A stretch of 64,000 bases of DNA from Tunicatimonas pelagia (GTDB taxonomy: Bacteria > Bacteroidota > Bacteroidia > Cytophagales > Cyclobacteriaceae), in contig NZ_CP120683.1 in NCBI RefSeq assembly GCF_030506325.1, forward strand, positions 2,232,001 to 2,296,000, written 5' to 3'. Under the pieces are notes generated by a model, which was not told the DNA's origin, ran no database searches, and was given only the letters and a program-made list of their open reading frames with translations. This document shows, one piece after another, positions 54,070 through 62,088 of this stretch (positions are counted from its first letter, which is position 1; every line of letters begins with the position of its first letter). A program made the translations under genes and the position numbers.

Positions 54070-55107
54070 TTAGATGGGTTTCGTGTGGTGCTCCTTCACG
54101 GTATCAATGAAGCAGCGAACATGATCGGGGGAAATATCGGGGTAAACTCCGTGGCCCAAATTGGCAATATGCTGCTGAGGCCCAAACGCATCCAGCATCT
54201 GATGGGTAGCCTGCTTAATGTCACCAAAACTGGCGTAAAGGGCGGCCGGATCTAAGTTACCTTGCAAAACCTTATTGTTACCAACTACCGAGCGAGCGTG
54301 GTGAACTTCGGTATTCCAGTCGATACCCACCGTGGCGCAAGGTAGCCGACCAATCTGGGCTAGGCTAGCGTAGGCTCCCTTAGCGAATACGGTAATAGGC
54401 ACTTCCGTAATGGCTTCGCAGATTTGCTGAATATACGTTAAAGAAAAATGCTCGAAGTGCAATGGAGGTAGTATTCCCGCCCAAGAATCAAATATCTGTA
54501 CCACGTCGGCTCCAGCAGCAACCTGTGCTTTCAAGTAGCGGATGGTGCTTTCGGTAATCATGCTGAGCAACTGACGCGATAGGTCAGGCTGGGTGTAGAG
54601 CATTGCCCGCGCCTTTGAGAAGGTTTTACTACCCGAACCTTCTATCATGTAGGCAAAGATCGTCCAAGGGGCGCCAGCAAAGCCGATCAGCGGTACTCGT
54701 CCGTCCAGCTCCTTTTTTACAAGTTTGATTGCTTCGGGCGTATACGCTAAGTCATCGGAAATATCGGCTACTTTAAGCCGATCAATATCAGCTTTACTGC
54801 TCACCGTGCGCGGAAACACTGGTCCCCGGCTTTCCACCATCTCGTAGGGCAAGCCCATTGCTTCGGGAATCACCAGAATGTCAGAAAAGATAATCGCGGC
54901 ATCTACTCCTAATAAATCTACCGGTTGAATGGTAACCTCAGCGGCTCGCTCAGGGGTTTTCACTAACTCAACAAAGCCACTCAATTGCGCCCGTACGGCT
55001 CGGTATTCAGGTAAAATTCGTCCGGCTTGGCGCATAAGCCACACTGGAGTTCGTTCAGTTTTTTCTCCCCGAATGGTGCGAAGCAGTAGATCATTTTTTA
55101 GTGGCAT
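54070..55107 (-). CDS. hemE: Uroporphyrinogen decarboxylase
   Basis: Removes four carboxyl groups from uroporphyrinogen III to give coproporphyrinogen III in haem synthesis. The 345-residue protein has the signature [18 protein letters not shown] at about 19-36, [30 protein letters not shown] and [12 protein letters not shown], with the C-terminal [15 protein letters not shown]. Normal length. The neighbours are unrelated; a tiny membrane-protein gene lies 48 bases upstream on the same strand. Confidence 0.97.
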   Translation of the reverse strand: MPLKNDLLLRTIRGEKTERTPVWLMRQAGRILPEYRAVRAQLSGFVELVKTPERAAEVTIQPVDLLGVDAAIIFSDILVIPEAMGLPYEMVESRGPVFPRTVSSKADIDRLKVADISDDLAYTPEAIKLVKKELDGRVPLIGFAGAPWTIFAYMIEGSGSKTFSKARAMLYTQPDLSRQLLSMITESTIRYLKAQVAAGADVVQIFDSWAGILPPLHFEHFSLTYIQQICEAITEVPITVFAKGAYASLAQIGRLPCATVGIDWNTEVHHARSVVGNNKVLQGNLDPAALYASFGDIKQATHQMLDAFGPQQHIANLGHGVYPDISPDHVRCFIDTVKEHHTKPI

Positions 55108-55155
55108 AACCGAAGAACGGATTTAGAGAAGAGGAAGTTTGATGGGTCAGTTGGG

Positions 55156-55311
55156 TCAGTCAGGAAAGGAAAGGAAATATTTTAGCATTCCACAGATAAT
55201 TGAACCATTTGCTATTGATAGAATAAGCAGCCATATAATAACATCTTTCCTTAATCTGTCTATTGATTTTATGACAGCTTCTATTTCTTTTGAAAAATTT
55301 TCTATACTCAT
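55156..55311 (-). CDS. Small membrane protein (51 aa)
   Basis: ATG at 55311 to TGA at 55156. The product starts with an amphipathic, charged helix (MSIENFSKEIEAVIKSIDRL) followed by RKDVIIWLLILSIANGSI and a hydrophobic end, a single transmembrane helix of about 18 residues, then KYFLSFPD. The layout resembles small coiled-coil-plus-TM proteins of unknown role. No Shine-Dalgarno. The opposite-strand frame 55139-55330 is less protein-like. Not recognised; existence is probable, not certain. Confidence 0.5.
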   Translation of the reverse strand: MSIENFSKEIEAVIKSIDRLRKDVIIWLLILSIANGSIICGMLKYFLSFPD

Positions 55312-55428
55312 GCGGATGATTATTTGTTAAGGCTACAACCGTCCACTTCCGAAACTTCCATGAATGTTTACTGATAATTGTGTAAATATACGTAAAATAC
55401 CAGTATCGCTTTTTAATCTAATCGTATT

Positions 55429-56793
55429 ATGCCTATCCAAAGTATCAACCCAATTAATAATCAACTGATTCAAGAATTTGAAGAACATACTGACAAGGAT
55501 ATTGAAAAAGTACTTAGCCGGGCTGAAAGCACTTACAACCACTGGAGAAGAGTAGCCTTTGCTGAACGAACTCAGCTCATGCTGGCTGCTGCCGCTCAGT
55601 TAAAGCAACGCAAAACCCACTACGCTCAACTAATGACCGACGAAATGGGCAAGGTAAAGCAAGAAGCGATTGCCGAAGTAGAAAAGTGTGCGCTAACCTG
55701 CGAATATTACGCCGAACGGGCGGAGAAGTTTCTAGCCGACGAGTCGCTCAGTGTTCCTGAAGGTGAAGCCTACATCGCTTACGATCCTATTGGAGCTGTA
55801 CTAGCGGTGATGCCCTGGAATTTTCCCTTTTGGCAAGTCGTTCGCTTTGCCGCTCCCAACCTGATGGCAGGCAATGTTGGAATACTAAAACATGCTTCTA
55901 ATGTTCCTCAGTGTGCTTTGGCACTGGAAGAAGTATTTCGCGAAGCTGGTTTTCCTGAAGGTGCTTTTCAAACATTACTAATCTCTAATGAGCAAGTAAA
56001 TTATTTACTGGAAGATCGCCGAGTGAGAGCCGCTACCCTCACCGGCAGCGAGGGGGCGGGCAGCAGCGTAGCCCGCAAGGCGGGAGAACAAATTAAAAAA
56101 ACGGTGCTAGAGCTAGGCGGTAGCGATCCGTTTATTGTACTAGCCGATGCCGATGTGGCGCAAGCAGCCGAAATTGGAGTGAAAGCCCGCATGATTAACT
56201 GTGGACAAAGCTGCATTGCTGCCAAACGATTTATCATTCACCGATCAATCTACGATGATTTTGTCACTCTGTTTTTACAGAAAATGCAGCAATTGAAACA
56301 AGGTAACCCCAACGAAGTAGAAACTGACTACGGCCCTATGGCTCGAGCTGATTTGGCCGATGAACTGGTAAATCAAGTACAAAAATCAGTAGCAAAGGGG
56401 GCAAAAGTATTACTAGGCGGAGCACGACCAAATAGAGAAGGGGCATTTCTGGATGCTACGGTATTAACTAATATCTCGCCCGGCACACCCGCTTACGATG
56501 AAGAGCTATTTGGCCCGGTGGCTTGTCTGTTCAAAGTAGATTCAGAAGATGAAGCGATCCGTATTGCGAATGACTCTCCCTACGGATTAGGTGGCTCGGT
56601 TTGGACGCAAGATATTGAGCGAGGTAAAGTGCTTGCTCGGCAGATTGAGTCGGGTGCTGTCTATATCAATAAAATGATGGCTTCGCACCCCGCCGTACCC
56701 TTTGGAGGGGTAAAGCTTTCGGGTTACGGACGTGAATTATCCCATCTGGGTATTCGCGAATTTGTTAATCAAAAAACCGTATGGATTAATTAA
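55429..56793 (+). CDS. NAD(P)-dependent succinate-semialdehyde dehydrogenase-type aldehyde dehydrogenase
   Basis: Oxidises an aldehyde, most likely succinate semialdehyde, to the acid. The 454-residue protein has the cofactor block VMPWNFPFWQ near 128-137, the general-base E228 in VLELGGSDPF and the nucleophile C262 in GQSCIAAKR. The C-terminal block AVYINKMMASHPAVPFGGVK and GYGRELSHLGIREF fit the Sad/GabD-like branch. Length is at the short end of the family, which is usual for Sad. It stands alone; no gabT is nearby. Confidence 0.9.
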   Translation: MPIQSINPINNQLIQEFEEHTDKDIEKVLSRAESTYNHWRRVAFAERTQLMLAAAAQLKQRKTHYAQLMTDEMGKVKQEAIAEVEKCALTCEYYAERAEKFLADESLSVPEGEAYIAYDPIGAVLAVMPWNFPFWQVVRFAAPNLMAGNVGILKHASNVPQCALALEEVFREAGFPEGAFQTLLISNEQVNYLLEDRRVRAATLTGSEGAGSSVARKAGEQIKKTVLELGGSDPFIVLADADVAQAAEIGVKARMINCGQSCIAAKRFIIHRSIYDDFVTLFLQKMQQLKQGNPNEVETDYGPMARADLADELVNQVQKSVAKGAKVLLGGARPNREGAFLDATVLTNISPGTPAYDEELFGPVACLFKVDSEDEAIRIANDSPYGLGGSVWTQDIERGKVLARQIESGAVYINKMMASHPAVPFGGVKLSGYGRELSHLGIREFVNQKTVWIN

Positions 56794-56903
56794 TTTTCTG
56801 TATAGTTTTTAAAAAGTCATTTCGCTGGTAAGTTAAAAAGGCGTATAATTAGCAGAAGATTATATCATCTAAGGGTATAACTCTTCTGTTTAAGGGATTT
56901 TTC

Positions 56904-58886
56904 ATGTGCCGACGGCTTTTCTTACTCACTACTTTATTATTGCTGGTGGGTTGTTCTCCTTTTGAAAGTAAACCTCAAGCGAAACAAGGGTTGCTAGATC
57001 TCAGCGCGTGGTCGTGGGACAACGACGGGGTTATTGCGTTAACTGGTCAGTGGAGCTTCTATTGGAAGCAACTTGTTGCACCCGAAGCGTTTCCGTCATC
57101 TACGCTAGACGCAGAAGGATTTACGCAAGTGCCAAATACTTGGCATCAAGATTTATTTAACAATGTATTGCCGTCGGGTACCGGATATGCTACCTATCGA
57201 CTGAAAATACAACTACCCGCCGACTCCGTTCCGCTTTCGCTTCGAGTTAATACAGCTTCTACCGCTATGCGTATCTGGATAAACGGAACATCCGTCTACG
57301 AAGTGGGGAAAGTAGCTACCTCAGCCGCTGAAGCTGTTCCCGATTATAAACCGCAAGTAGTGCCCATCTCTTTTGCTCCGGTGCTGGATATCGTTATTCA
57401 CCTCTCTAATTATCACTACCGCAAGGGTGGGTTGTGGGACGCTTTGCAGCTTGGCCCTCATAGAATGGTAGCTCGCCAGTGGATTCGGGACTATGTTGTT
57501 GTATTTTTTCTTATCGGTAGCTTCATCATCATGGCTCTGTACCACCTCATTTTATATCTCTACCGACAAAATGATAAATCTCCCCTGTATTTCAGTATCT
57601 TTTGTCTGCTTATTGTTATCCGTACCCTCAGCACCGAGTTGTATATTATTGCCCAAGTTCTACCCTGGCCCTGGGTGATACGGGCTGAGTTGCTAAGTTT
57701 TTATTTATGTGTACCCGTTTTTGCAGCTTTTGCTTTTGCTATTTATCCTCAGGCAGTTCCACGGGTCTTCTTAAGAACCGTTACTATAGTTACTGGTGTG
57801 TTCTGTAGTATCGTACTTATTTTTCCGCCGCTGTGGTCTAGTCATACCGTAGTTCCGTTTGAAGTATTTGCTGTATCAGCAAGTTTATACGGTCTCTACA
57901 AAGTAATAAAAGCTCCGTGGCATCAGCTTGATGATATTGTTACCTTCTTATTAGGTCTGGGGTGTCTATTTGTTGCCCTGATTAACGACTCGCTACATGC
58001 CAATAATATTATCTACACTTTTTTCGTGGCGCCTATTGGGTTGTTCTTCTTTCTGTTCTTTCAATCTGCTTTGCTCTCCCGTCGCTTCTCTCAAACCGCT
58101 AATGCGCTAGAAGCCACCAATAGTCGGCTAGAGCAGAAAAATCAGCTCATTGAGGAAACCAATGAAGAGTTGTCCCGCCTCAACCGGGAAATGGATGTGT
58201 TTGTGTACCGTACTTCCCACGATCTACGGGCACCACTTACTTCATTGCTAGGTATTATCAATCTGATGCGGGAAGAATCGCCCTCACCCGAAAATAAGGT
58301 GTATCTGGATCTGCAAGAACGGTCTATTTATAAATTAGATGGATTTGTTCGGGAAATACTGGATTACTCCCGCAACTCTCAGTTAGCCATTACCCCCGAA
58401 CCTATTAATTTCCCCTTACTAATTGATGAAACCTACGCTCTGTATACGCATCTTCCTCAGTATGAAAAGATCGAGAAACGCACTGAACTCAATGATTCTA
58501 CTAGTTTTATGGGAGATACCAAGCGACTAGAGGTGGTTTTCAACAACCTTATTTCTAATGCGCTACGCTACTACAACCCTTACGAAGAGCACCCCTACGT
58601 GCAAATTAGCATTGACGTTAGTGAAAAGCGTGCCCTGATTCAAGTGGAAGACAATGGACTAGGGATTGCCCCAGAGCACATTGATCGTATATTCGACATG
58701 TTTTACCGAGCCAGCAACCACCAAGAAAGCTCGGGGTTAGGACTGTTCTTGGTGAAGGAAACGATCGTAAAAATGCGAGGAACCATCAGGGTTGAGTCTG
58801 CAGTAAACCAGGGCACTACCTTTACCATTGATTTGCCAAATTGCCCAGAAAAAACAGAAGAGGTACCGCCTGAATCTGCTACTTAA
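56904..58886 (+). CDS. Lipoprotein-like 7TM sensor histidine kinase
   Basis: 660 residues. The N-terminus LLTTLLLLVGCSPF carries a lipobox at about 14-17. An extracytoplasmic beta-sandwich follows (about 35-185, WSFYWKQLV ... YATYRLKIQLP, MRIWINGTSVYEVG), like galactose-binding 7TMR-DISM sensor domains. Seven hydrophobic helices occupy about 195-392. After a coiled coil comes HisKA with H439 in YRTSHDLRAPLTSLLG, then HATPase (NNLISNALRYYNP, DNGLGIAPEH, SSGLGLFLVKE). No regulator gene is adjacent, and its stop overlaps the convergent kdsB by 8 bases. Confidence 0.88.
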   Translation: MCRRLFLLTTLLLLVGCSPFESKPQAKQGLLDLSAWSWDNDGVIALTGQWSFYWKQLVAPEAFPSSTLDAEGFTQVPNTWHQDLFNNVLPSGTGYATYRLKIQLPADSVPLSLRVNTASTAMRIWINGTSVYEVGKVATSAAEAVPDYKPQVVPISFAPVLDIVIHLSNYHYRKGGLWDALQLGPHRMVARQWIRDYVVVFFLIGSFIIMALYHLILYLYRQNDKSPLYFSIFCLLIVIRTLSTELYIIAQVLPWPWVIRAELLSFYLCVPVFAAFAFAIYPQAVPRVFLRTVTIVTGVFCSIVLIFPPLWSSHTVVPFEVFAVSASLYGLYKVIKAPWHQLDDIVTFLLGLGCLFVALINDSLHANNIIYTFFVAPIGLFFFLFFQSALLSRRFSQTANALEATNSRLEQKNQLIEETNEELSRLNREMDVFVYRTSHDLRAPLTSLLGIINLMREESPSPENKVYLDLQERSIYKLDGFVREILDYSRNSQLAITPEPINFPLLIDETYALYTHLPQYEKIEKRTELNDSTSFMGDTKRLEVVFNNLISNALRYYNPYEEHPYVQISIDVSEKRALIQVEDNGLGIAPEHIDRIFDMFYRASNHQESSGLGLFLVKETIVKMRGTIRVESAVNQGTTFTIDLPNCPEKTEEVPPESAT

Positions 58887-59622
58887 TATCCATATGCTGT
58901 TTCGCCCGTTCTAGGTCGGCCGGAGTATCTACACTCAGGCTTTTGTGTTTGGTGATACCTACTTTTATGCGGTAGCCATTTTCAATCCAGCGTAACTGCT
59001 CTAACGACTCGGCTTTCTCCAGTGGTGACACGGGTAGTTCGGTGATTTCTCGCAAAATATCGGCTCGATAAGCGTACAGATGAACGTGTTTATAAAAAGT
59101 ATGATGCTGCAACCACTTATCTGCCGGAACATCCCGTAGGTAAGGGATCGCCGTTCGGCTGAAATAAATCGCTTCCCGATGAGCATTGAAAATCACTTTC
59201 ATCATGTTAGGGTTACTCAGTACCGAAGCGTCGCGAATCTCAGATACTAGTGTACCCAACTGGGTTTGGCCATCCAGTAAGTGGGCAAGTTCATCAATGG
59301 CTTGGGGCTGCACAAAGGGTTCGTCTCCCTGAATATTAATTACGTAATCATACGCCTCAGCTTGTTGAGCTAAGGCTTCTCGACAGCGATCGGTGCCCGA
59401 CGGGTGATCGGGACTGGTCAGGCTTACCGCCCCCCCAAAAGAGACAATATGTTCGGCTATTTTCTCATGATCGGTGGCAACAATTACTTTATCTAATTTC
59501 TTGGCTTGCAGTGCCTGTTCGTATACGCGCTGCACCATACTTTTACCGCCAATATCGGCCAGTACCTTTTGTGGAAATCTCGATGATGCCCAGCGAGCCG
59601 GAATGATACCCAGAATTTTCAT
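58879..59622 (-). CDS. kdsB: 3-deoxy-manno-octulosonate cytidylyltransferase
   Basis: Activates KDO as CMP-KDO for lipopolysaccharide inner core. I start at Met23 of the longest frame (59622), since MKILGIIPARWASSRFPQK is the family N-terminus; 247 residues. Further blocks: DHPSGTDRCREA, YDVINIQGDEPFVQP-like YVINIQGDEPFV, and YFSRTAIPYLRD. The 66 bases of open frame upstream belong to an intergenic repeat. Tail-to-tail overlap of 8 bases with the kinase gene. Confidence 0.95.
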   Translation of the reverse strand: MKILGIIPARWASSRFPQKVLADIGGKSMVQRVYEQALQAKKLDKVIVATDHEKIAEHIVSFGGAVSLTSPDHPSGTDRCREALAQQAEAYDYVINIQGDEPFVQPQAIDELAHLLDGQTQLGTLVSEIRDASVLSNPNMMKVIFNAHREAIYFSRTAIPYLRDVPADKWLQHHTFYKHVHLYAYRADILREITELPVSPLEKAESLEQLRWIENGYRIKVGITKHKSLSVDTPADLERAKQHMDIK

Positions 59623-59643
59623 TGAGTTGCTGATTGTTCTTTG

Positions 59644-59701
59644 AGCAGGGAGCGTAGGGCGGGGCGATTGGTGTTCTGCCCCATGCACCGAGCTCCCTGC
59701 T
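59644..59701. repeat. GC-rich inverted-repeat element upstream of kdsB
   Basis: Outer arms AGCAGGGAGC (59644-59653) and GCTCCCTGCT (59692-59701) are exact complements; inner arms GGGGC (59661-59665) and GCCCC (59678-59682) nest inside. It is much richer in G and C than the flanks and starts 21 bases upstream of the kdsB start. It looks like a dispersed palindromic unit rather than coding DNA. Confidence 0.7.
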
Positions 59702-59740
59702 ATTTATTGCTAAAGCTACTATCAGTTTGTAATTTTCAAC

Positions 59741-59763
59741 TATCAATTTTCCATTATTCACTC
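59741..59763. repeat. Second copy of the AT-rich dispersed repeat
   Basis: The minus strand here matches 14190-14212 at 22 of 23 bases. It begins exactly at the last sense codon and stop codon of the DUF427 gene (GAG-TGA). Confidence 0.55.
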
Positions 59764-60042
59764 TTTCACTTCTACTTTGTTGGGGTAAAATGCTACATGA
59801 CCTTTTATTTGTTGGGCAGCATCCTTCGGTGATGGGTAGTACCAGGCTACATCTTTGGCTACTTCACCTTCTACACCTAAATTGTAGTAAGAAGCTTCTC
59901 CTTTCCAGGGACAAGTAGTCTGCATATTACTCTCGGTAAAGTACTCCCACTTAATTGATTCCGGCGGAAAATAATGATTTCCTTCTACTACTTCCGTCTG
60001 ATCGCTTTCGGCAATTACTTGGTCGTTAAAAATAGCTTTCAT
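59758..60042 (-). CDS. DUF427 domain protein
   Basis: 94-residue cytoplasmic protein. The start MKAIFNDQVIAESDQTEVVE, the central YFPPESIKWEYFTESNMQTT, TCPWKGEASYYN and AWYYPSPKDAAQQIKGHVAF define DUF427 (a beta-tent fold). Function unknown. Monocistronic by position. Confidence 0.9.
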   Translation of the reverse strand: MKAIFNDQVIAESDQTEVVEGNHYFPPESIKWEYFTESNMQTTCPWKGEASYYNLGVEGEVAKDVAWYYPSPKDAAQQIKGHVAFYPNKVEVKE

Positions 60043-60056
60043 AATTGTTGGGGTTT

Positions 60057-60079
60057 AGCCCCGGAACCTATCCGGGGTA
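60057..60079. repeat. GC-rich hairpin upstream of the DUF427 gene
   Basis: CCCCGGA (60059-60065) and TCCGGGG (60071-60077) form a perfect 7-bp stem around ACCTA. It lies 17 bases upstream of the DUF427 start, within GGGG-rich flanks, and could be a leader hairpin or REP-like unit. Confidence 0.45.
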
Positions 60080-60276
60080 GATTTTGGGGTTGGCATTGCG
60101 AAACTTCAATTATCTCGTCAGAATACTAAGCAATGACCATCCGAATACTTGAACACGGTAACCTGTAAAGTGTTATACCAACTGGCTAGGCTTTTTCACT
60201 TTACTAAAAGAATGACAGAAATACGAACAATTTGGTTGGGAAGGTCTTATCAGAGAGTATAATTTTTCCTAAATCT

Positions 60277-61611
60277 ATGAGTCAGTACGGGCTACGCATT
60301 CCTGATCCGAAAAACAAAAAAAGAGTAGTTATTGTCGGTGGCGGCTTTGGCGGCATGAACTTACTAAAGCACCTGGATGAGAACGTATATCAAGTAGTGT
60401 TATTTGATAGAAACAACTTTCACACTTTTGTACCACTGCTGTATCAGGTAGCTACTGCCGGTATTGAACCCGACTCTATTGTAGATCCTCTTCGTAATTT
60501 GCTGCGAAAACGGATTGATACACATTTCCGAATGATGAAGGTACTACAGGTGCGCCCGGAAAATCAGGAAATTGATACTGCCATTGGGCCTCTGCACTAC
60601 GATTATCTGGTTATTGCCACCGGCACAGATGCCAACTTTTACGGCAACAAAAATATCGAGTCTAAAGCACTGAAGCTGCAAACACTACAGGACTCGCTAA
60701 ATATGCGAAGCCGTATCTTGCAAAATTTTGAGATGGCTACGCTGTCTAACGATAAAGCTGAGCGCGACCGTCTAACCAACTTTATTATTGTGGGCGGAGG
60801 GCCTACGGGAGTAGAATTAGCTGGAACAATAGCTGAACTTCGTAAGTACGTACTACCTCGCGACTATCCTGAATTAGATTTTGGGATTATGAATATTTAC
60901 CTGGTACATAGCCGCGACTACCTACTACCGTACATGCCCGAAAAGGCAGGTCGCCAAGCAGGAAAGTTTTTACGAAACATGGGAGTAGAACTTGTTCTTA
61001 ATACAAAAGTTACTGACTACGACGGTCACGTGGCCACGCTCAATGATGGCCGTACACTAGACGGCGAATGCCTGATTTGGTGCGCCGGAGTACAGGGGAT
61101 GACCATTCCGGGTTTTCCCGAAGAGAGTACCGAGCGAAGTAACTATGTAGTGGATGAGTTCAGTCAGGTGCGAGGTGTAGATCATGTTTTTGCTATTGGC
61201 GATATTGCCCTGCAAAAAACAGCAGAGTACCCCGACGGTCACCCGGGAGTGGCTCAAACGGCTATTCAGCATGGAAAGCAATTGGCTGTAAACCTGAAGC
61301 GAATCAGTCTTAAGCAAGAAATGAAGCCATTCCGCTACACTAATCGGGGTACTATTGCCACCATTGGGCGCAACAAAGCGGTAGCCAATTTTTTAGGCAA
61401 GATTCGTTCTGGTGGTTGGTTTGCTTGGTTTGCCTGGTGGGTAGTGCATATTTATTATCTGGTTGGGTTTCGGAACAAGCTAGGCACACTTTCTAACTGG
61501 ATACTCAACTACTTCTCTTTTCGCCACAGTAGCCGCCTAATTGTTCGCCCCTTTGTACGACGAAATGATAGCCAGGAGCAAGAATTGTTTGCTAAGAATA
61601 TTGACGCTTAA
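60277..61611 (+). CDS. ndh: Type II NADH dehydrogenase (NDH-2)
   Basis: Non-proton-pumping NADH:menaquinone oxidoreductase at the inner face of the membrane. I start at the ATG at 60277 (MSQYGLRIPDPKNKK) instead of the longer frame; 444 residues. FAD motif VVIVGGGFGGMNLL near 17-30, FVPLLYQVATAGIEPDSI (quinone side), NAD motif FIIVGGGPTGVELAG near 170-185 and FAIGDIA. The C-terminal stretch with WFAWFAWWVVHIYYLVGF is a membrane-binding helix. Identity is good; NAD(P)H specificity is not certain. Confidence 0.92.
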   Translation: MSQYGLRIPDPKNKKRVVIVGGGFGGMNLLKHLDENVYQVVLFDRNNFHTFVPLLYQVATAGIEPDSIVDPLRNLLRKRIDTHFRMMKVLQVRPENQEIDTAIGPLHYDYLVIATGTDANFYGNKNIESKALKLQTLQDSLNMRSRILQNFEMATLSNDKAERDRLTNFIIVGGGPTGVELAGTIAELRKYVLPRDYPELDFGIMNIYLVHSRDYLLPYMPEKAGRQAGKFLRNMGVELVLNTKVTDYDGHVATLNDGRTLDGECLIWCAGVQGMTIPGFPEESTERSNYVVDEFSQVRGVDHVFAIGDIALQKTAEYPDGHPGVAQTAIQHGKQLAVNLKRISLKQEMKPFRYTNRGTIATIGRNKAVANFLGKIRSGGWFAWFAWWVVHIYYLVGFRNKLGTLSNWILNYFSFRHSSRLIVRPFVRRNDSQEQELFAKNIDA

Positions 61612-61670
61612 TTATGCTTTTGTACTGGCTTTGTTTCAAAAAAGAATGTCTCTCCTTCTTAACACAGTTC

Positions 61671-62072
61671 CTAAGAAAAATATTTTTTCAGGATGTGTTT
61701 CAGCTTTACCTCGGTCAGCGGTTTATTTAGCATATCGGCTAGATTGGAACGTTCGATCTTTGCTACATCTGTCGGGTTGTTTGAGCTGGTCAGCATCACA
61801 ATAATCACTGATTGTCGGAGGCTTTCTTCTAGCCTCTCATAAGCTTGCAGAAACTCAAGACCATTCATTCCCGGCATATTCATGTCTAGTAAGATAAGAC
61901 TGGGAAGACAGCTATTGCTCCGCGAGCGTTGTTTGATTACATTTAGTGCCTGCTGTCCGCTGGTAGTTACCAACACTTCTTGGGCTGCCGCTAAGTCATT
62001 AATTAATGACTCGTTTACAAAATTCGTAATCTCATCATCATCCACCAACAGGATGCAATCTATCTGTTGCAT
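61671..62072 (-). CDS. Single-domain response regulator
   Basis: 133 residues, receiver domain only: acidic pocket DDDE at 11-14, phosphoacceptor D63 in LILLDMNMP, switch Thr in VMLTSSNNP, Lys in LNKPLTEVK. It is 16 bases downstream of the multi-PAS kinase and is its likely partner. Similar in type to the regulator at 30885-31292. Confidence 0.92.
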   Translation of the reverse strand: MQQIDCILLVDDDEITNFVNESLINDLAAAQEVLVTTSGQQALNVIKQRSRSNSCLPSLILLDMNMPGMNGLEFLQAYERLEESLRQSVIIVMLTSSNNPTDVAKIERSNLADMLNKPLTEVKLKHILKKYFS

Positions 62073-62088
62073 AAAAAAATAACGGATT

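Noticed and set aside
55139-55330. 63-aa plus-strand ORF
   Set aside because: It is antisense to the better 51-aa minus-strand frame with a charged helix and TM segment.
59543-59761. 72-aa minus-strand ORF upstream of kdsB
   Set aside because: Made of the GC-rich inverted repeat and the AT-rich dispersed repeat; overlaps the true kdsB start.
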